A DNA stretch of 64,000 nucleotides from Streptomyces sp. NBC_01669 (GTDB lineage: Bacteria; Actinomycetota; Actinomycetes; Streptomycetales; Streptomycetaceae): positions 1 through 64,000 of the forward strand of contig NZ_JAPEQG010000002.1 in NCBI RefSeq assembly GCF_026339735.1. Reading direction: 5' to 3'. The position numbers and the translations under genes are program-made. This document shows, in pieces, positions 43,387 to 51,724 of this stretch; position 1 is the first letter of the stretch; every line of letters begins with the position of its first letter. The notes under the pieces are model-generated. The model searched no databases. It had not been told where the DNA came from and saw nothing but the letters and a program-made list of their open reading frames with translations.

Positions 43387-43584
43387 GATCACCAGACTCC
43401 ATCGAGCCGGACTACCGCGCACCTCATGCCCCCACCAGCGCGGCAGGAGCAGGCCCGTGTCGGGGACGTTGCCTGCTCCGCGATGGCTTCAGTCTGCTCC
43501 GATGGACGGAGCCAGCGGGGGTTCCTTGCAGCAGCCCCGCAATCCGTGCCGCTTGCCGGGCGTCGTTTTGCCCCCACCCGGTCC

Positions 43585-43647
43585 GTGTGCTGTTCCGGGT
43601 GGCGTGTGGGGCATGGGGGGCGTATGCGTGGAGTGGATGCGGTGGCC
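43585..43647 (+). promoter_or_regulatory. Duplicated upstream module, copy 1
   Basis: GTGTGCTGTTCCGGGTGGCG, GGGGGGCGTATG and GTGGAGTGGATGCGG here recur in reverse complement at 46777-46836. Each copy lies about 75-150 bp upstream of a stress-type gene (43721 here, 46678 there) and points toward it, suggesting a shared promoter or leader. Confidence 0.5.
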
Positions 43648-43720
43648 CCATAACGGATGCCGCAAGAGCCGCCTCGCTGGCTCTGCCGCAGTAGGGGAAA
43701 TACGAGGAATGGAGTGTGTG

Positions 43721-44047
43721 ATGCCAGCGGGATCGACTCGTAAGCGGGAGCGGCAGTACGAGCACATCAAGGAGAGCGCAGAAAAGCGTGGTGCTTCCGA
43801 GGGGCGTGCGAAGGAGATGGCAGCACGCACGGTGAACAAGGAGCGGGCGCGCTCAGGCGAGGCGAAGTCCGCGAGCAAGACGTCCACAGGTGATTCGAAG
43901 TCTGCCTCGCAGCGTGGTGGTGAGCGATCCCATCGTGGAGCGCAGGGGCCAACGAAGGACCAGCTGTACGAGGAGGCGAAGAAGAAGCACGTCGAGGGCC
44001 GCTCGACGATGAACAAAGAGGAGCTGCGCAAAGCGCTCGGTCATTGA
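43721..44047 (+). CDS. Plasmid-stabilisation-like, Rho-N-type small basic protein
   Basis: A 108-aa hydrophilic protein. It starts R-K-R-E-R-Q-Y-E-H-I-K-E-S-A and K-E-M-A-A-R-T-V-N-K-E-R-A. A Ser/Lys-rich linker leads to a C-terminal L-Y-E-E-A-K-K-K-H-V-E-G-R-S then M-N-K-E-E-L-R-K-A-L element. The latter is similar to the Ku tail and to Rho N-terminal-type motifs that bind nucleic acid. Database entries often label it plasmid stabilisation protein. ATG 43721. Confidence 0.75.
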   Translation: MPAGSTRKRERQYEHIKESAEKRGASEGRAKEMAARTVNKERARSGEAKSASKTSTGDSKSASQRGGERSHRGAQGPTKDQLYEEAKKKHVEGRSTMNKEELRKALGH

Positions 44048-44203
44048 CCTCGCACGGACCACCGAGCAGGTCTTCTCCTGGGTGGGCCAGCCGATGGCGG
44101 GGGCGAGGGCGAGGAGACGAACCCGGAGGACACCGACAGGCCTACACACGGGCGGATGTCTGCTTCGCGCGGCCGGCTACTGGACTGGAAGGCGGTATGC
44201 ATC

Positions 44204-44761
44204 ATGGGACATGGCGGCGATGTCATCGAGGAGCTGACGGCCGACCACCGTGAAGTGGACGAGCTTTTCGACCGGATCGAAGCCGTTCCGGCACGAGGCT
44301 CAGAACGCAGACGGCTCCTCGACCAACTGACCATTGAACTGGTACGGCACGCAGTCGCAGAGGAACAGCACCTGTATCCAGCGGTACGAGAGCACGTCCC
44401 AGGCGGGGATGCGCTGGCCGACAAGGAGATCGACGACCACAGCCGAGTTGAGCAGCTTCTGAAAGACCTTGAGGGGATGAACACGGACGATCCCGAGCTC
44501 ATCCACCTGTTCGTCAAACTCCGCACCGAGGTCCGCGCCCACGTCCAGGACGAGGAGAGCGATCTGTTCGTTCAACTCCGTGCGGCTTGCGGTCCGGAGG
44601 TTCTGGATCTCCTGGGGCAGGAGGTCCGTATGGCGAAGGAAACTGCTCCTACTCGCCCCCACCCCGGCGCTCCGAGTTCCCCGCTGGCCAGCAAGATCCT
44701 TTCTCCTGGGCTGGGCCTGGTCGATCGTGCCCGCGACTTCATCACCGGCCGCGGCGAATGA
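44204..44761 (+). CDS. Hemerythrin HHE-domain protein, paralogue
   Basis: A 185-aa paralogue of 33360. Iron-site helices are L-T-A-D-H-R-E-V-D-E-L-F, I-E-L-V-R-H-A-V-A-E-E-Q-H-L-Y-P, D-H-S-R-V-E-Q-L-L and V-R-A-H-V-Q-D-E-E-S-D-L-F. The same C-terminal extension is present (P-T-R-P-H-P-G-A-P, L-V-D-R-A-R-D-F-I-T-G). The start at ATG 44204 aligns with the paralogues. It is intact, unlike the copy at 29508. Confidence 0.88.
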   Translation: MGHGGDVIEELTADHREVDELFDRIEAVPARGSERRRLLDQLTIELVRHAVAEEQHLYPAVREHVPGGDALADKEIDDHSRVEQLLKDLEGMNTDDPELIHLFVKLRTEVRAHVQDEESDLFVQLRAACGPEVLDLLGQEVRMAKETAPTRPHPGAPSSPLASKILSPGLGLVDRARDFITGRGE

Positions 44762-44893
44762 AGGCGCCACGCGCAAACCAGACCGGTCCCGGCCGCACAG
44801 TCTCCGCGTGGTTGAAGGGCGACGAGGTATCCCCGGTAGGCGGCCGCGGGGAAATTTGCCGGCGACTTCAGATTTCGTGATCGCCTTCGCGGG

Positions 44894-45076
44894 TCAGGTG
44901 CCGTTCCTCATCCCAACAGGCTTGGGTTCGGTAGGCGGGTGTGGCGGCGGGGGAACAGGGTCCGGTGGAGAGGGCATTGGGCCTGGTACCGGGTCCGGCG
45001 GGCTCGGCACAGGGCCAGGCGAAGGAGGGACGGGCTCGGGGTGCGGGCCCGGTGGTCCCGGCGGTGGTGTTGTCAC
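44894..45076 (-). CDS. Proline-rich small protein, 60 aa
   Basis: GTG 45076 with GAGGAGG upstream. Over half the residues are Pro in P-D-P-V-P and P-P-P repeats. It is disordered with no signal peptide. The strong ribosome-binding site is the main support. It lies 35 bp downstream of the broken CBS gene on the same strand. Confidence 0.5.
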   Translation of the reverse strand: MTTPPPGPPGPHPEPVPPSPGPVPSPPDPVPGPMPSPPDPVPPPPHPPTEPKPVGMRNGT

Positions 45077-45111
45077 AAGGCCTCCTCGATTGGCGCACAG
45101 CCCAGAATTGG

Positions 45112-45517
45112 TCAGCCGGCGGACAGCGCTTCGACGAGGTCGCCAACGGCCGGATCAGGCAGTGCCCGGGCGACATCGGCCTGGGCGACCATTCCGACCA
45201 ACACGTGTCCGTCTATGACCGGCAGTCGACGCACTCATCGTGCGGAGAATCTCCGACGCATCGTCGTCCGCGCCAATCGTGACGGCCTCACCCTGCGCCA
45301 GCTCGCCCGCCTTGATCTCAGCGGGGTCCTTGTCCGCCGCAAGCACCTTCACCACGATGTCACGGTCGGTGAGTACGCCCTTGAGACGTTCGTCCGCTCC
45401 GCAGATAGGCAGAGCACCCACGCCCAGTTCGGCCATCTTGTGGGCGGCCAGGAGCGCGGATTCGTCCGCGCCGATGCACTCGGCGTCCGGCGTCATGATG
45501 TCTCGCGCCGTAGTCAT
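45112..45517 (-). pseudogene. CBS-pair protein with internal deletion/frameshift
   Basis: ATG 45517 begins T-A-R-D-I-M-T-P-D-A-E-C-I, then G-A-L-P-I-C, then L-T-D-R-D-I-V-V-K-V, a complete first CBS motif. At about 45237, after I-L-R-T-M-S, roughly 11 bases appear missing. The expected second motif (R-R-L-P-V-I-D-G-H-V-L-V-G-M-V-A-Q-A-D-V) is intact in another frame to 45112. The encoded protein therefore ends abnormally. Confidence 0.75.
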
Positions 45518-45573
45518 CACACACTTCCTTTCCGATGGATTTCGGTTCGGACACTTGCGCGGTCTTCCCGCGG

Positions 45574-46053
45574 TCAGGTGGTGAGCAGGCGGTTGAAGAA
45601 CGAGCGGTAGCGCTGAAGTGCTATGCGCAGATCCTCGGTGAGGACCTCCTCGCCCCGGCCCCACTGGCTTTCGAGCCCTTCCTTGCGGGATGCGAACGAC
45701 CCGGCCAGCGTCTGCATGACCTCGGCGACCAACGCGTCGGCCGCGCGGACGGCTTCCTGCGGATCGTCGACGAAAGCTGTCTGGACGGCCGTCCATTTGG
45801 ACTGGAAGGCCTCGGCTTCCTCGGGACCGAGAAGCGGCTCGTTCGCCTGGGTGTCTTCCGGCGCCGATCCATGCGGTGCGCCTGCCGCCGGCTCCTGGGA
45901 CGCCGCGTCCGCAGTGGCACCCTCGGCGGACGGGGGAGCGTCATCCGCCGCTGCCGACGCCGTCCCGCGATCTGCGTCCTGGTCCTCCCGGGGCCGGGCA
46001 AGATCCTCGGTGCTCAGGCCCATATCGCCCGCTTCACTGTGTTCGCGCTGCAT
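45574..46053 (-). CDS. Helical stress-type protein, 159 aa
   Basis: An acidic disordered N-terminus (about 80 aa) precedes a helical domain: F-Q-S-K-W-T-A-V-Q-T-A-F-V-D-D-P, V-R-A-A-D-A-L-V-A-E-V-M and L-Q-R-Y-R-S-F-F-N-R-L. The helical part is homologous to the C-terminus of the next gene (46127-46678). ATG 46053. The two probably form an operon in which the upstream protein is membrane-anchored. Function is unknown. Confidence 0.7.
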   Translation of the reverse strand: MQREHSEAGDMGLSTEDLARPREDQDADRGTASAAADDAPPSAEGATADAASQEPAAGAPHGSAPEDTQANEPLLGPEEAEAFQSKWTAVQTAFVDDPQEAVRAADALVAEVMQTLAGSFASRKEGLESQWGRGEEVLTEDLRIALQRYRSFFNRLLTT

Positions 46054-46126
46054 GCTTGTCCACCTCGTCCGAATCAATTTCGGCGGGCTCTCCATCCGCG
46101 GCCCGCCGACATACGCGGGGTCCGGG

Positions 46127-46678
46127 TCAAGCGCGTTGCTGTCCCGGCCTGTCGCCGTTGGTGAGCAGGTCGTCGAAGAGCGCGCGGTAGTGCACCATCG
46201 CCCCCCGCAGTTCCTCGGTGGTCGTCTGCCGGCCGCCGGCTCGTGCATTGACTTCGTGGGCGGCGCGATAATGCTCCAGCGTGCGCCCATGCTCGACCGA
46301 CAGGTCCTTCACCTGCTGCTCGTACCCCTCGGTCGGGTAACCACGTTCCTTCATGAGCCGGGTCACCAGCTGGTCCGCCTCACCGACCGCCTCTTGCGGA
46401 CGGTCCACGAAGTGCTCCTGCACGCTGTTCCAGTCCCGCGCATACTGCTGACGGGCAGTCGAGGCCAGCGGCTTCAGATCGAGGTCGTCATGCCGTTCCT
46501 CGCGGGCGCGCAGATCACGTTCTGCCGCCCTGTGACCACCCTCGGCTTCCACCGCGCGCTCGTACTCGGCGCCGAAACGGTCCCTCAGGTGACGGCGACG
46601 AACTGCCGTCCACAAGCCGATCGCGAGGACAATGACGACGACCGCGACAATGATCGCAATGACAATTCCTGACGACAT
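46127..46678 (-). CDS. Membrane-anchored helical protein, 183 aa
   Basis: An N-terminal membrane helix (I-V-I-A-I-I-V-A-V-V-V-I-V-L-A-I) is followed by a basic stop-transfer (R-R-R-H-L-R). The helical domain has W-N-S-V-Q-E-H-F-V-D-R-P-Q-E-A-V, D-Q-L-V-T-R-L-M-K-E-R-G-Y-P and M-V-H-Y-R-A-L-F-D-D-L. It is paralogous to 45574 and 73 bp upstream of it. The shared module at 46777 lies in its leader. Confidence 0.75.
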   Translation of the reverse strand: MSSGIVIAIIVAVVVIVLAIGLWTAVRRRHLRDRFGAEYERAVEAEGGHRAAERDLRAREERHDDLDLKPLASTARQQYARDWNSVQEHFVDRPQEAVGEADQLVTRLMKERGYPTEGYEQQVKDLSVEHGRTLEHYRAAHEVNARAGGRQTTTEELRGAMVHYRALFDDLLTNGDRPGQQRA

Positions 46679-46776
46679 CGCACGCCTCCCTTGATGTCGC
46701 TGCTCAGATCCCTGTCATCCGGCCCCAGGCGCGCGGCAGCCCGGGAGGCGATTCCCGCGCCCCGCACGCCTTGCCG

Positions 46777-46836
46777 GGCCGCCGCATGCACTCCACCCAT
46801 ACGCCCCCAACGCCCCGCCCGCCACCCGGGACAGCA
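46777..46836 (-). promoter_or_regulatory. Duplicated upstream module, copy 2
   Basis: Reverse complement of the module at 43585-43647, with matching GTGGAGTGCATGCGG, GGGGGCGTATG and CCCGGGTGGCG blocks, about 100 bp upstream of the gene starting at 46678. Confidence 0.5.
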
Positions 46837-46972
46837 CGGTGAACACACAGGGCACCGGACCAGAAGCGGTAGGTATGCGGCTGCGGGCACTGCTGACGGT
46901 CAACAGGGCAGACCCAAAACCAATCACTCCCCACGCTGCGCGACAGCCCGGCGCCAGCGCAGACTGGGGAGC

Positions 46973-47443
<471 letters not shown>

Positions 47444-47750
47444 TTTCGGGGATGCGGGACATCCGAAGAATCGCCGAGTACACCCGAAGGTCGCCACAGG
47501 GATGTTCCGCACCGCCACGCAGACGGCCCCCGGCACGCGGCATCGACTGAGTGCCAGGGGCCGCCGCACAAGCGGGCGTCCCACCCCGCCACGTCGCCGC
47601 GCAGCTCACCGGTGCCTGGGTGCAGGAAAAGCGGCACACCCGCTGGTCTGCGCACGCGGCGCGGGCATCTGACCCGATGGCCGATGCCGAGCCTGGCCGC
47701 CCGCTCGTTGAGCCTCACGCTGAAACCAGGAACAAGAGAAGAGACGGCGA

Positions 47751-47984
47751 GTGGAACGGCGCCCCCTCCCCCAGCCCGCACGCCACGCTGACGAGCCGCT
47801 CAATGAGCACGGGACAGGGCCGCTCGGTGCGGACGGAGCGGGAACGGGTCTCTACACCGCCGACCAGGCAGCGGTGGTGGCCACAGCGCTCGTCTCCCAG
47901 ATCCACGCCGCGGCAGCCGAGCTGGCCGGACTCGCCGAACACCTCCTGGTACTCCAGGAGCACCGATACCCCGACGGGCCATAA
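47751..47984 (+). CDS. Hypothetical small protein, 77 aa
   Basis: GTG 47751 with AGAAGAGA upstream. The C-terminal half is helical (Q-A-A-V-V-A-T-A-L-V-S-Q-I-H-A-A-A-A-E-L). No family recognised. Confidence 0.4.
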   Translation: MERRPLPQPARHADEPLNEHGTGPLGADGAGTGLYTADQAAVVATALVSQIHAAAAELAGLAEHLLVLQEHRYPDGP

Positions 47985-48430
47985 GCACGAGGCCCGTGAG
48001 ACCTCCCGCCTGGTCGAAAAGGCAAGATGCCGGATCGGACGGTCGCGGCGAGGCGTTGCGGGTGGCCAGGATGCTGTGGCCACGCGGCAGATGTACGAGC
48101 ATCAGATAGCGGGTGGAGCGCTCGACCGCCAAGTGGCGACGAGAGTGGTGCTCCTGGCTGCAACGTCGCGCGCCGCATTACACGGAGCGTCTTGCCCTTG
48201 CCCGGCGTGGACTCGCGCACGCCGCAACCACAGACGTGGAACAGCCCTTCGTGCACCCGGCCGACACCGTGACCGCACGACCGGCACCTGGACCCCGCAG
48301 CCATGAAAAGGATGGGCTCGTGCACCGTCGCCCGCTGCACCGCCAAACATCGATCACCACAGCAGCCGCCCACCCCGGCTGGTGCGCCCGATAGCTCCCC
48401 AAGGTGCGAGGCACCCGATACCGATCAGAC
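47985..48430. other. Interval with no supported gene
   Basis: Frames on both strands are short or compositionally poor and lack ribosome-binding sites. Upstream gas-vesicle genes (gvpO, gvpA) would be expected here and are absent. Confidence 0.45.
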
Positions 48431-48434
48431 TTGA

Positions 48435-48632
48435 ATGCATGGCAGAAGAACGTCGGCCGCGCGGCGGGAAATCCTCGACGACAGCCGCGCGGCGAAAGCG
48501 ACGTCTCCCGCAGCGCGGCGGAGCGATTCGGAAGCGCGCACCGCGCACGTCAAGCTGCGTTTTGCGGGCCCGCTGCCCTGTTGCAACTTCGTCGCCGCTG
48601 CAGGCACTCACGTTCAGGCTGTCAGAGTCTGA
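48435..48632 (+). pseudogene. Possible gvpF 3' remnant
   Basis: The frame ends A-H-V-K-L-R-F-A-G-P-L-P-C-C-N-F-V. This resembles the C-terminal V-R-x-x-x-x-G-P-L-x-P-Y-x-F end of GvpF/GvpL, and it stops 1 bp before the gvpG start, where gvpF normally lies. The rest of gvpF is gone. Confidence 0.45.
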
Positions 48633-48633
48633 C

Positions 48634-48889
48634 ATGGGACTGATCACGGGACTGATCACGCTCCCCAACGCACCGGTCCGCGCTGTGATCTGGGTGGCGG
48701 AGAAGCTCTCCGATGCTGCCGAGCGCGAGTTGCACGCCCCAGGAGTGCACCGTGCCCAGCTGGCTGTACTGAACCGGGAGCTTGAAGACGGAGATATCAG
48801 CACGGAGGACTTCGAACCGGGAAGAGGAAAGGCTGCTGGACCGGCTGCATGCTGCACAGGTCGGCCCCGCACCGGACGATCGAAGGTGA
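48634..48889 (+). pseudogene. gvpG: Gas vesicle protein GvpG, frameshifted
   Basis: ATG 48634 begins M-G-L-I-T-G-L-I-T-L-P-N-A-P-V-R, then V-I-W-V-A-E-K-L-S-D and A-V-L-N-R-E-L-E-D-G-D-I. This is the GvpG pattern. One extra base near 48818-48822 throws the ending out of frame. The correct ending R-E-E-E-R-L-L-D-R-L-H-A-A-Q stops at 48889. GvpG is an assembly factor in gas-vesicle clusters. Frameshift or sequencing error cannot be told apart here. Confidence 0.75.
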
Positions 48890-48896
48890 CGCACTC

Positions 48897-49625
48897 ATGG
48901 ATGACACAGCCAAGGTGACCCTCGCGGCCGCAGTAGTGGGCGGCTATGTGCTGGGCCGGACGAAGAAGGGCCGGCTGGCGCTGACCATTGCGACGTATCT
49001 GGCAGGGAGACGATTCGGCCTTGAACCCCGACAGCTTGCCGCCGAAGGGATGCGCAGACTCGGAGAGATTCCCCAGTTCGCCGAGCTGCAGGAGCAGCTC
49101 AAAGGGGAAGTCTTCGACGCGGGCCGTAAGGCAGTGGCTGCCGCCGCCGACCGGGGCATGAGTTCGCTGGCCGATGCCCTCAGCGACCGCACGGCCCGGC
49201 TCGGTGAGAAACAGGATGAGGCGGAGGAAGAGGGAGGTGCGGAGTACGAGGAAGAGGAAGAACCGGAAGAGGAAGAGCCGGAGGCCGAGTACGAGGAGGA
49301 GGAAGAGAAAGAGGAAGAGGAGGAACAGCCGGAAGACGAATACGAGGAGGAGGAAGAGGAAGAGGAAGAGCCGGAAGAGACGCAGCCGAAGCGGCGCCGC
49401 GGAGAGAAGTCTCGGACGGCCAAGAAGTCCGCAGCCCGGAAGACAGCTCCGGCGAAGAAGACAGCTGCGAAGAAAACTGCTCCGGCCAAGAAGTCCGCAG
49501 CCCGGAAAACGGCTCCGGCGAAGAAGACAGCTGCGAAGAAAACTGCTCCGGCCAAGAAGTCCGCAGCCCGGAAGACGACGTCCTCGAAGCGAGCAGCGTC
49601 CAAGCGCGCCGATCGTCGGAGGTAG
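48897..49625 (+). CDS. gvpY: GvpY-like gas-vesicle cluster protein
   Basis: A 242-aa protein. The N-terminal V-T-L-A-A-A-V-V-G-G-Y-V-L-G-R-T-K-K-G-R is a glycine-zipper-like hydrophobic segment. A helical region follows, then a Glu-rich block (about 110-165), then Lys/Ala/Thr repeats of the A-P-A-K-K-T-A-A-K-K type. Order G-Y-Z matches Streptomyces gvp clusters, where this gene is usually labelled gvpY or DNA primase. The role is unknown. ATG 48897 is 7 bp after the gvpG stop. Confidence 0.7.
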   Translation: MDDTAKVTLAAAVVGGYVLGRTKKGRLALTIATYLAGRRFGLEPRQLAAEGMRRLGEIPQFAELQEQLKGEVFDAGRKAVAAAADRGMSSLADALSDRTARLGEKQDEAEEEGGAEYEEEEEPEEEEPEAEYEEEEEKEEEEEQPEDEYEEEEEEEEEPEETQPKRRRGEKSRTAKKSAARKTAPAKKTAAKKTAPAKKSAARKTAPAKKTAAKKTAPAKKSAARKTTSSKRAASKRADRRR

Positions 49626-49631
49626 TCAGTC

Positions 49632-50669
49632 ATGACCAGGACGGAATCAGACCAGCCCACGGCACAAAAGTCGGGTGCGGACCGGCTTCGCGAAGAGGCG
49701 TCCAACTTCCTCAGTGCACAGGTGGAGAGTCTCGCCGAGAAAGCGGGCGACAAACTGACCGATGTCACTGGGCAGCTCACTGATGTGGCCGAGAGTGGAT
49801 CGCTTCCCGCGATCGCCTCCCGTATTCTCCAGGGCGAATCCCCGCTGAAGGCATTCGTCGGGGAGAAAGCCAAGGGCGTCAAGGACAAAGTCGTGGGGAA
49901 GGTCAAGGAAGCGTTCGGCGGCGGAAAGGGGAAACGCAAGTCGAGCGGCGGCAAGGTCATGAACATCATCGAGGTTCTCGATGTGGGAGTGCCCCTGCGT
50001 GTCGCGTACGACCACTGGACGCAGTACGACCAGTTCAGCAGCTTCGCGAAGGGCGTTCGCGACGTCTCGAAGAGCGACGAGATGTCCAGTGGCTGGAAGG
50101 TCAAAGTCGGGCCTTCCTCGCGCAGCTTCAAAGCGACTGTCCAGGAACAGATTCCCGACGACCGCATCGTTTGGACATCCGAGGGAGCCAAGGGAACTAC
50201 CCGTGGTGCGGTCAGCTTCCATGAGTTGGCACCCAGCCTGACTCGAATCGTCCTGGTCGTGGAGTACTACCCGTCCGGGTTCTTCGAGAAGACGGGCAAC
50301 CTGTGGCGCGCTCAAGGGCGCCGAATGCGACTCGACTTCAAGCACTTCCAGCGATACGTGTCCCTCGCTCAGGAAGAGCCCGAGGGCTGGCGCGGTGAAA
50401 TCCGGGACGGTGAAGTCGTCGTGTCCCACGAAGACGCCATGGAAGAAGAGGCCGCTGAGCAGGAGGACGCACAAGGCGAGGAGCCCGAGGACGAGGACTA
50501 CGAGGACGAGCCCGAGGACCACGAGCCCGAGGACGAAGACTACGAGGACGAAGACGAGCCCGAGGACGAGGAAGGAGGCGAATACGAGGAAGATGAAGAG
50601 GAAGAAGGAGAAGAAGAGGATGTAACCCCCTCCAGGAAGCAAAGAGGACAGAGGCGACGCCGCGACTGA
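49632..50669 (+). CDS. gvpZ: GvpZ-like SRPBCC-domain protein
   Basis: A 345-aa protein. Residues 1-110 are helical. An SRPBCC/polyketide-cyclase-type domain follows (about 118-255: V-L-D-V-G-V-P-L-R-V-A-Y-D-H-W-T, F-S-S-F-A-K-G-V, I-V-W-T-S-E-G-A-K). An Asp/Glu-rich tail (about 270-335) completes it. It is 6 bp after gvpY, clearly the same operon. gvpJ, L, S and K, which normally follow, are missing; an IS6 fragment begins about 100 bp downstream. Confidence 0.75.
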   Translation: MTRTESDQPTAQKSGADRLREEASNFLSAQVESLAEKAGDKLTDVTGQLTDVAESGSLPAIASRILQGESPLKAFVGEKAKGVKDKVVGKVKEAFGGGKGKRKSSGGKVMNIIEVLDVGVPLRVAYDHWTQYDQFSSFAKGVRDVSKSDEMSSGWKVKVGPSSRSFKATVQEQIPDDRIVWTSEGAKGTTRGAVSFHELAPSLTRIVLVVEYYPSGFFEKTGNLWRAQGRRMRLDFKHFQRYVSLAQEEPEGWRGEIRDGEVVVSHEDAMEEEAAEQEDAQGEEPEDEDYEDEPEDHEPEDEDYEDEDEPEDEEGGEYEEDEEEEGEEEDVTPSRKQRGQRRRRD

Positions 50670-50770
50670 CGTCAACTTCAGGCAGGGGGCCTACCCCGTT
50701 TCGGGACCGCAGAAGACCCACCAATCTTGTCGGGCCGCAGTCTGTCCGGATGGGTCATGATCCACCGCAG

Positions 50771-51025
50771 GGGCGCTGTCACGTTGGCCGAATGGGTGGG
50801 ATGATCTTCGGGTTGATCGCTGGTGGAGGGGTCGTCCGTGGAGGGCATGTCGCCGTCGTACAGGGGTCACCAGTACCCGGTCGAGGTGATCTCCCATTGC
50901 GTGTGGTTGTACTTCCGGTTCCCGCTCAGCTTCCGTGAGGTGGAGGAGTTGATGCTCGAGCGCGGCGTGGTCGTCTCCCACGAGACCGTCCGGCGGTGGT
51001 GCGCCAAGTTCGGGCAGGTCTACGC
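50771..51025 (+). mobile_element. IS6-family element, left part only
   Basis: The left terminus GGCGCTGTCACGTTGGC starts near 50774. A transposase frame follows (Y-R-G-H-Q-Y-P-V-E-V-I-S-H-C-V-W-L-Y, F-R-E-V-E-E-L-M-L-E-R-G, S-H-E-T-V-R-R-W-C), breaking at about 51025 before the DDE core. A related terminus is at about 63600. Confidence 0.8.
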
Positions 51026-51026
51026 C

Positions 51027-51437
51027 TCTGTTCCATTCATGCTGTTCCTGAGCTGCGTCAATGATCTGCTGCACATCCTCCACTGAGGACTCTTGCTGGC
51101 AGCGTGCAGTCATCGACAGCAACGCGGCATAGGCGCTCACCGGCAAGGTGCGCTGGGCCTGTTTGGTATCGGTCTGCCACACGGCGATCCAGTGCTCAAT
51201 CTCCTCGGCATCGCCGCGGACACCCAGCTGCACAAAGTAGCTGTCCAGGCTGGTAGCGAAGGAAGGACCGTACTCGCCCTGTGCCAAACCGAGGAGGGAG
51301 TCAGCCCAGGCCCAGCGCGATTCGGCGTCGTCCGGCATCAGGGCGAGCTCTCGCGCGACCGATACGTGATCGAACCGGTCTTCGTCCCGCCGACCGATCG
51401 ATACGTCTTCGATGATCCACGGCCTTTTTCTGCGCAC
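51027..51437 (-). pseudogene. Hypothetical gene, 3' end cut by IS6 fragment
   Basis: From 51437 the frame reads R-P-W-I-I-E-D-V-S-I-G-R-R, then W-A-W-A-D-S-L-L-G-L-A-Q-G-E-Y-G-P and W-I-A-V-W-Q-T-D. It then runs into antisense IS6 sequence. About 137 residues are native. Family unknown. Confidence 0.5.
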
Positions 51438-51481
51438 CGCCGCACCCTCCCCTGGGAGTTGAACACTAAAGCAGTGACACT

Positions 51482-51690
51482 ACGGACCACCTCTGACATA
51501 CGCGGGCAAGTTCGGCAGAGAGAAGCAGGTAAAGCAGGCATCGTCGGGGTAGACCGGGCCACCGCATGACGGGCACGCCCACTTCCCCGCCTCCTGACGA
51601 CGCAGCCTCTCCTCGTGCTCCTGGCGGCGTCGGGCGGTGCGGCCTCTTGTGAGGTCGTATTGCCGGTACCCTGCGGTGTCTACGGCGTCA
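51482..51690 (-). pseudogene. Zinc-ribbon protein fragment
   Basis: The minus frame gives R-R-R-Q-E-H-E-E-R-L-R-R-Q-E-A, then W-A-C-P-S-C-G-G-P-V-Y-P and C-F-T-C-F. C-P-S-C with a second C-x-x-C pair indicates a zinc ribbon. No start codon is visible before the rpoA leader, so the 5' end is lost. Confidence 0.4.
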
Positions 51691-51724
51691 AATAGCGGGC
51701 GCCGAAATCTGGAGGCACCACCCC

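Noticed and set aside
49170..49640. Arg/Lys-rich frame overlapping gvpY
   Set aside because: Shadow of the Glu-rich and Lys-rich tail of gvpY.
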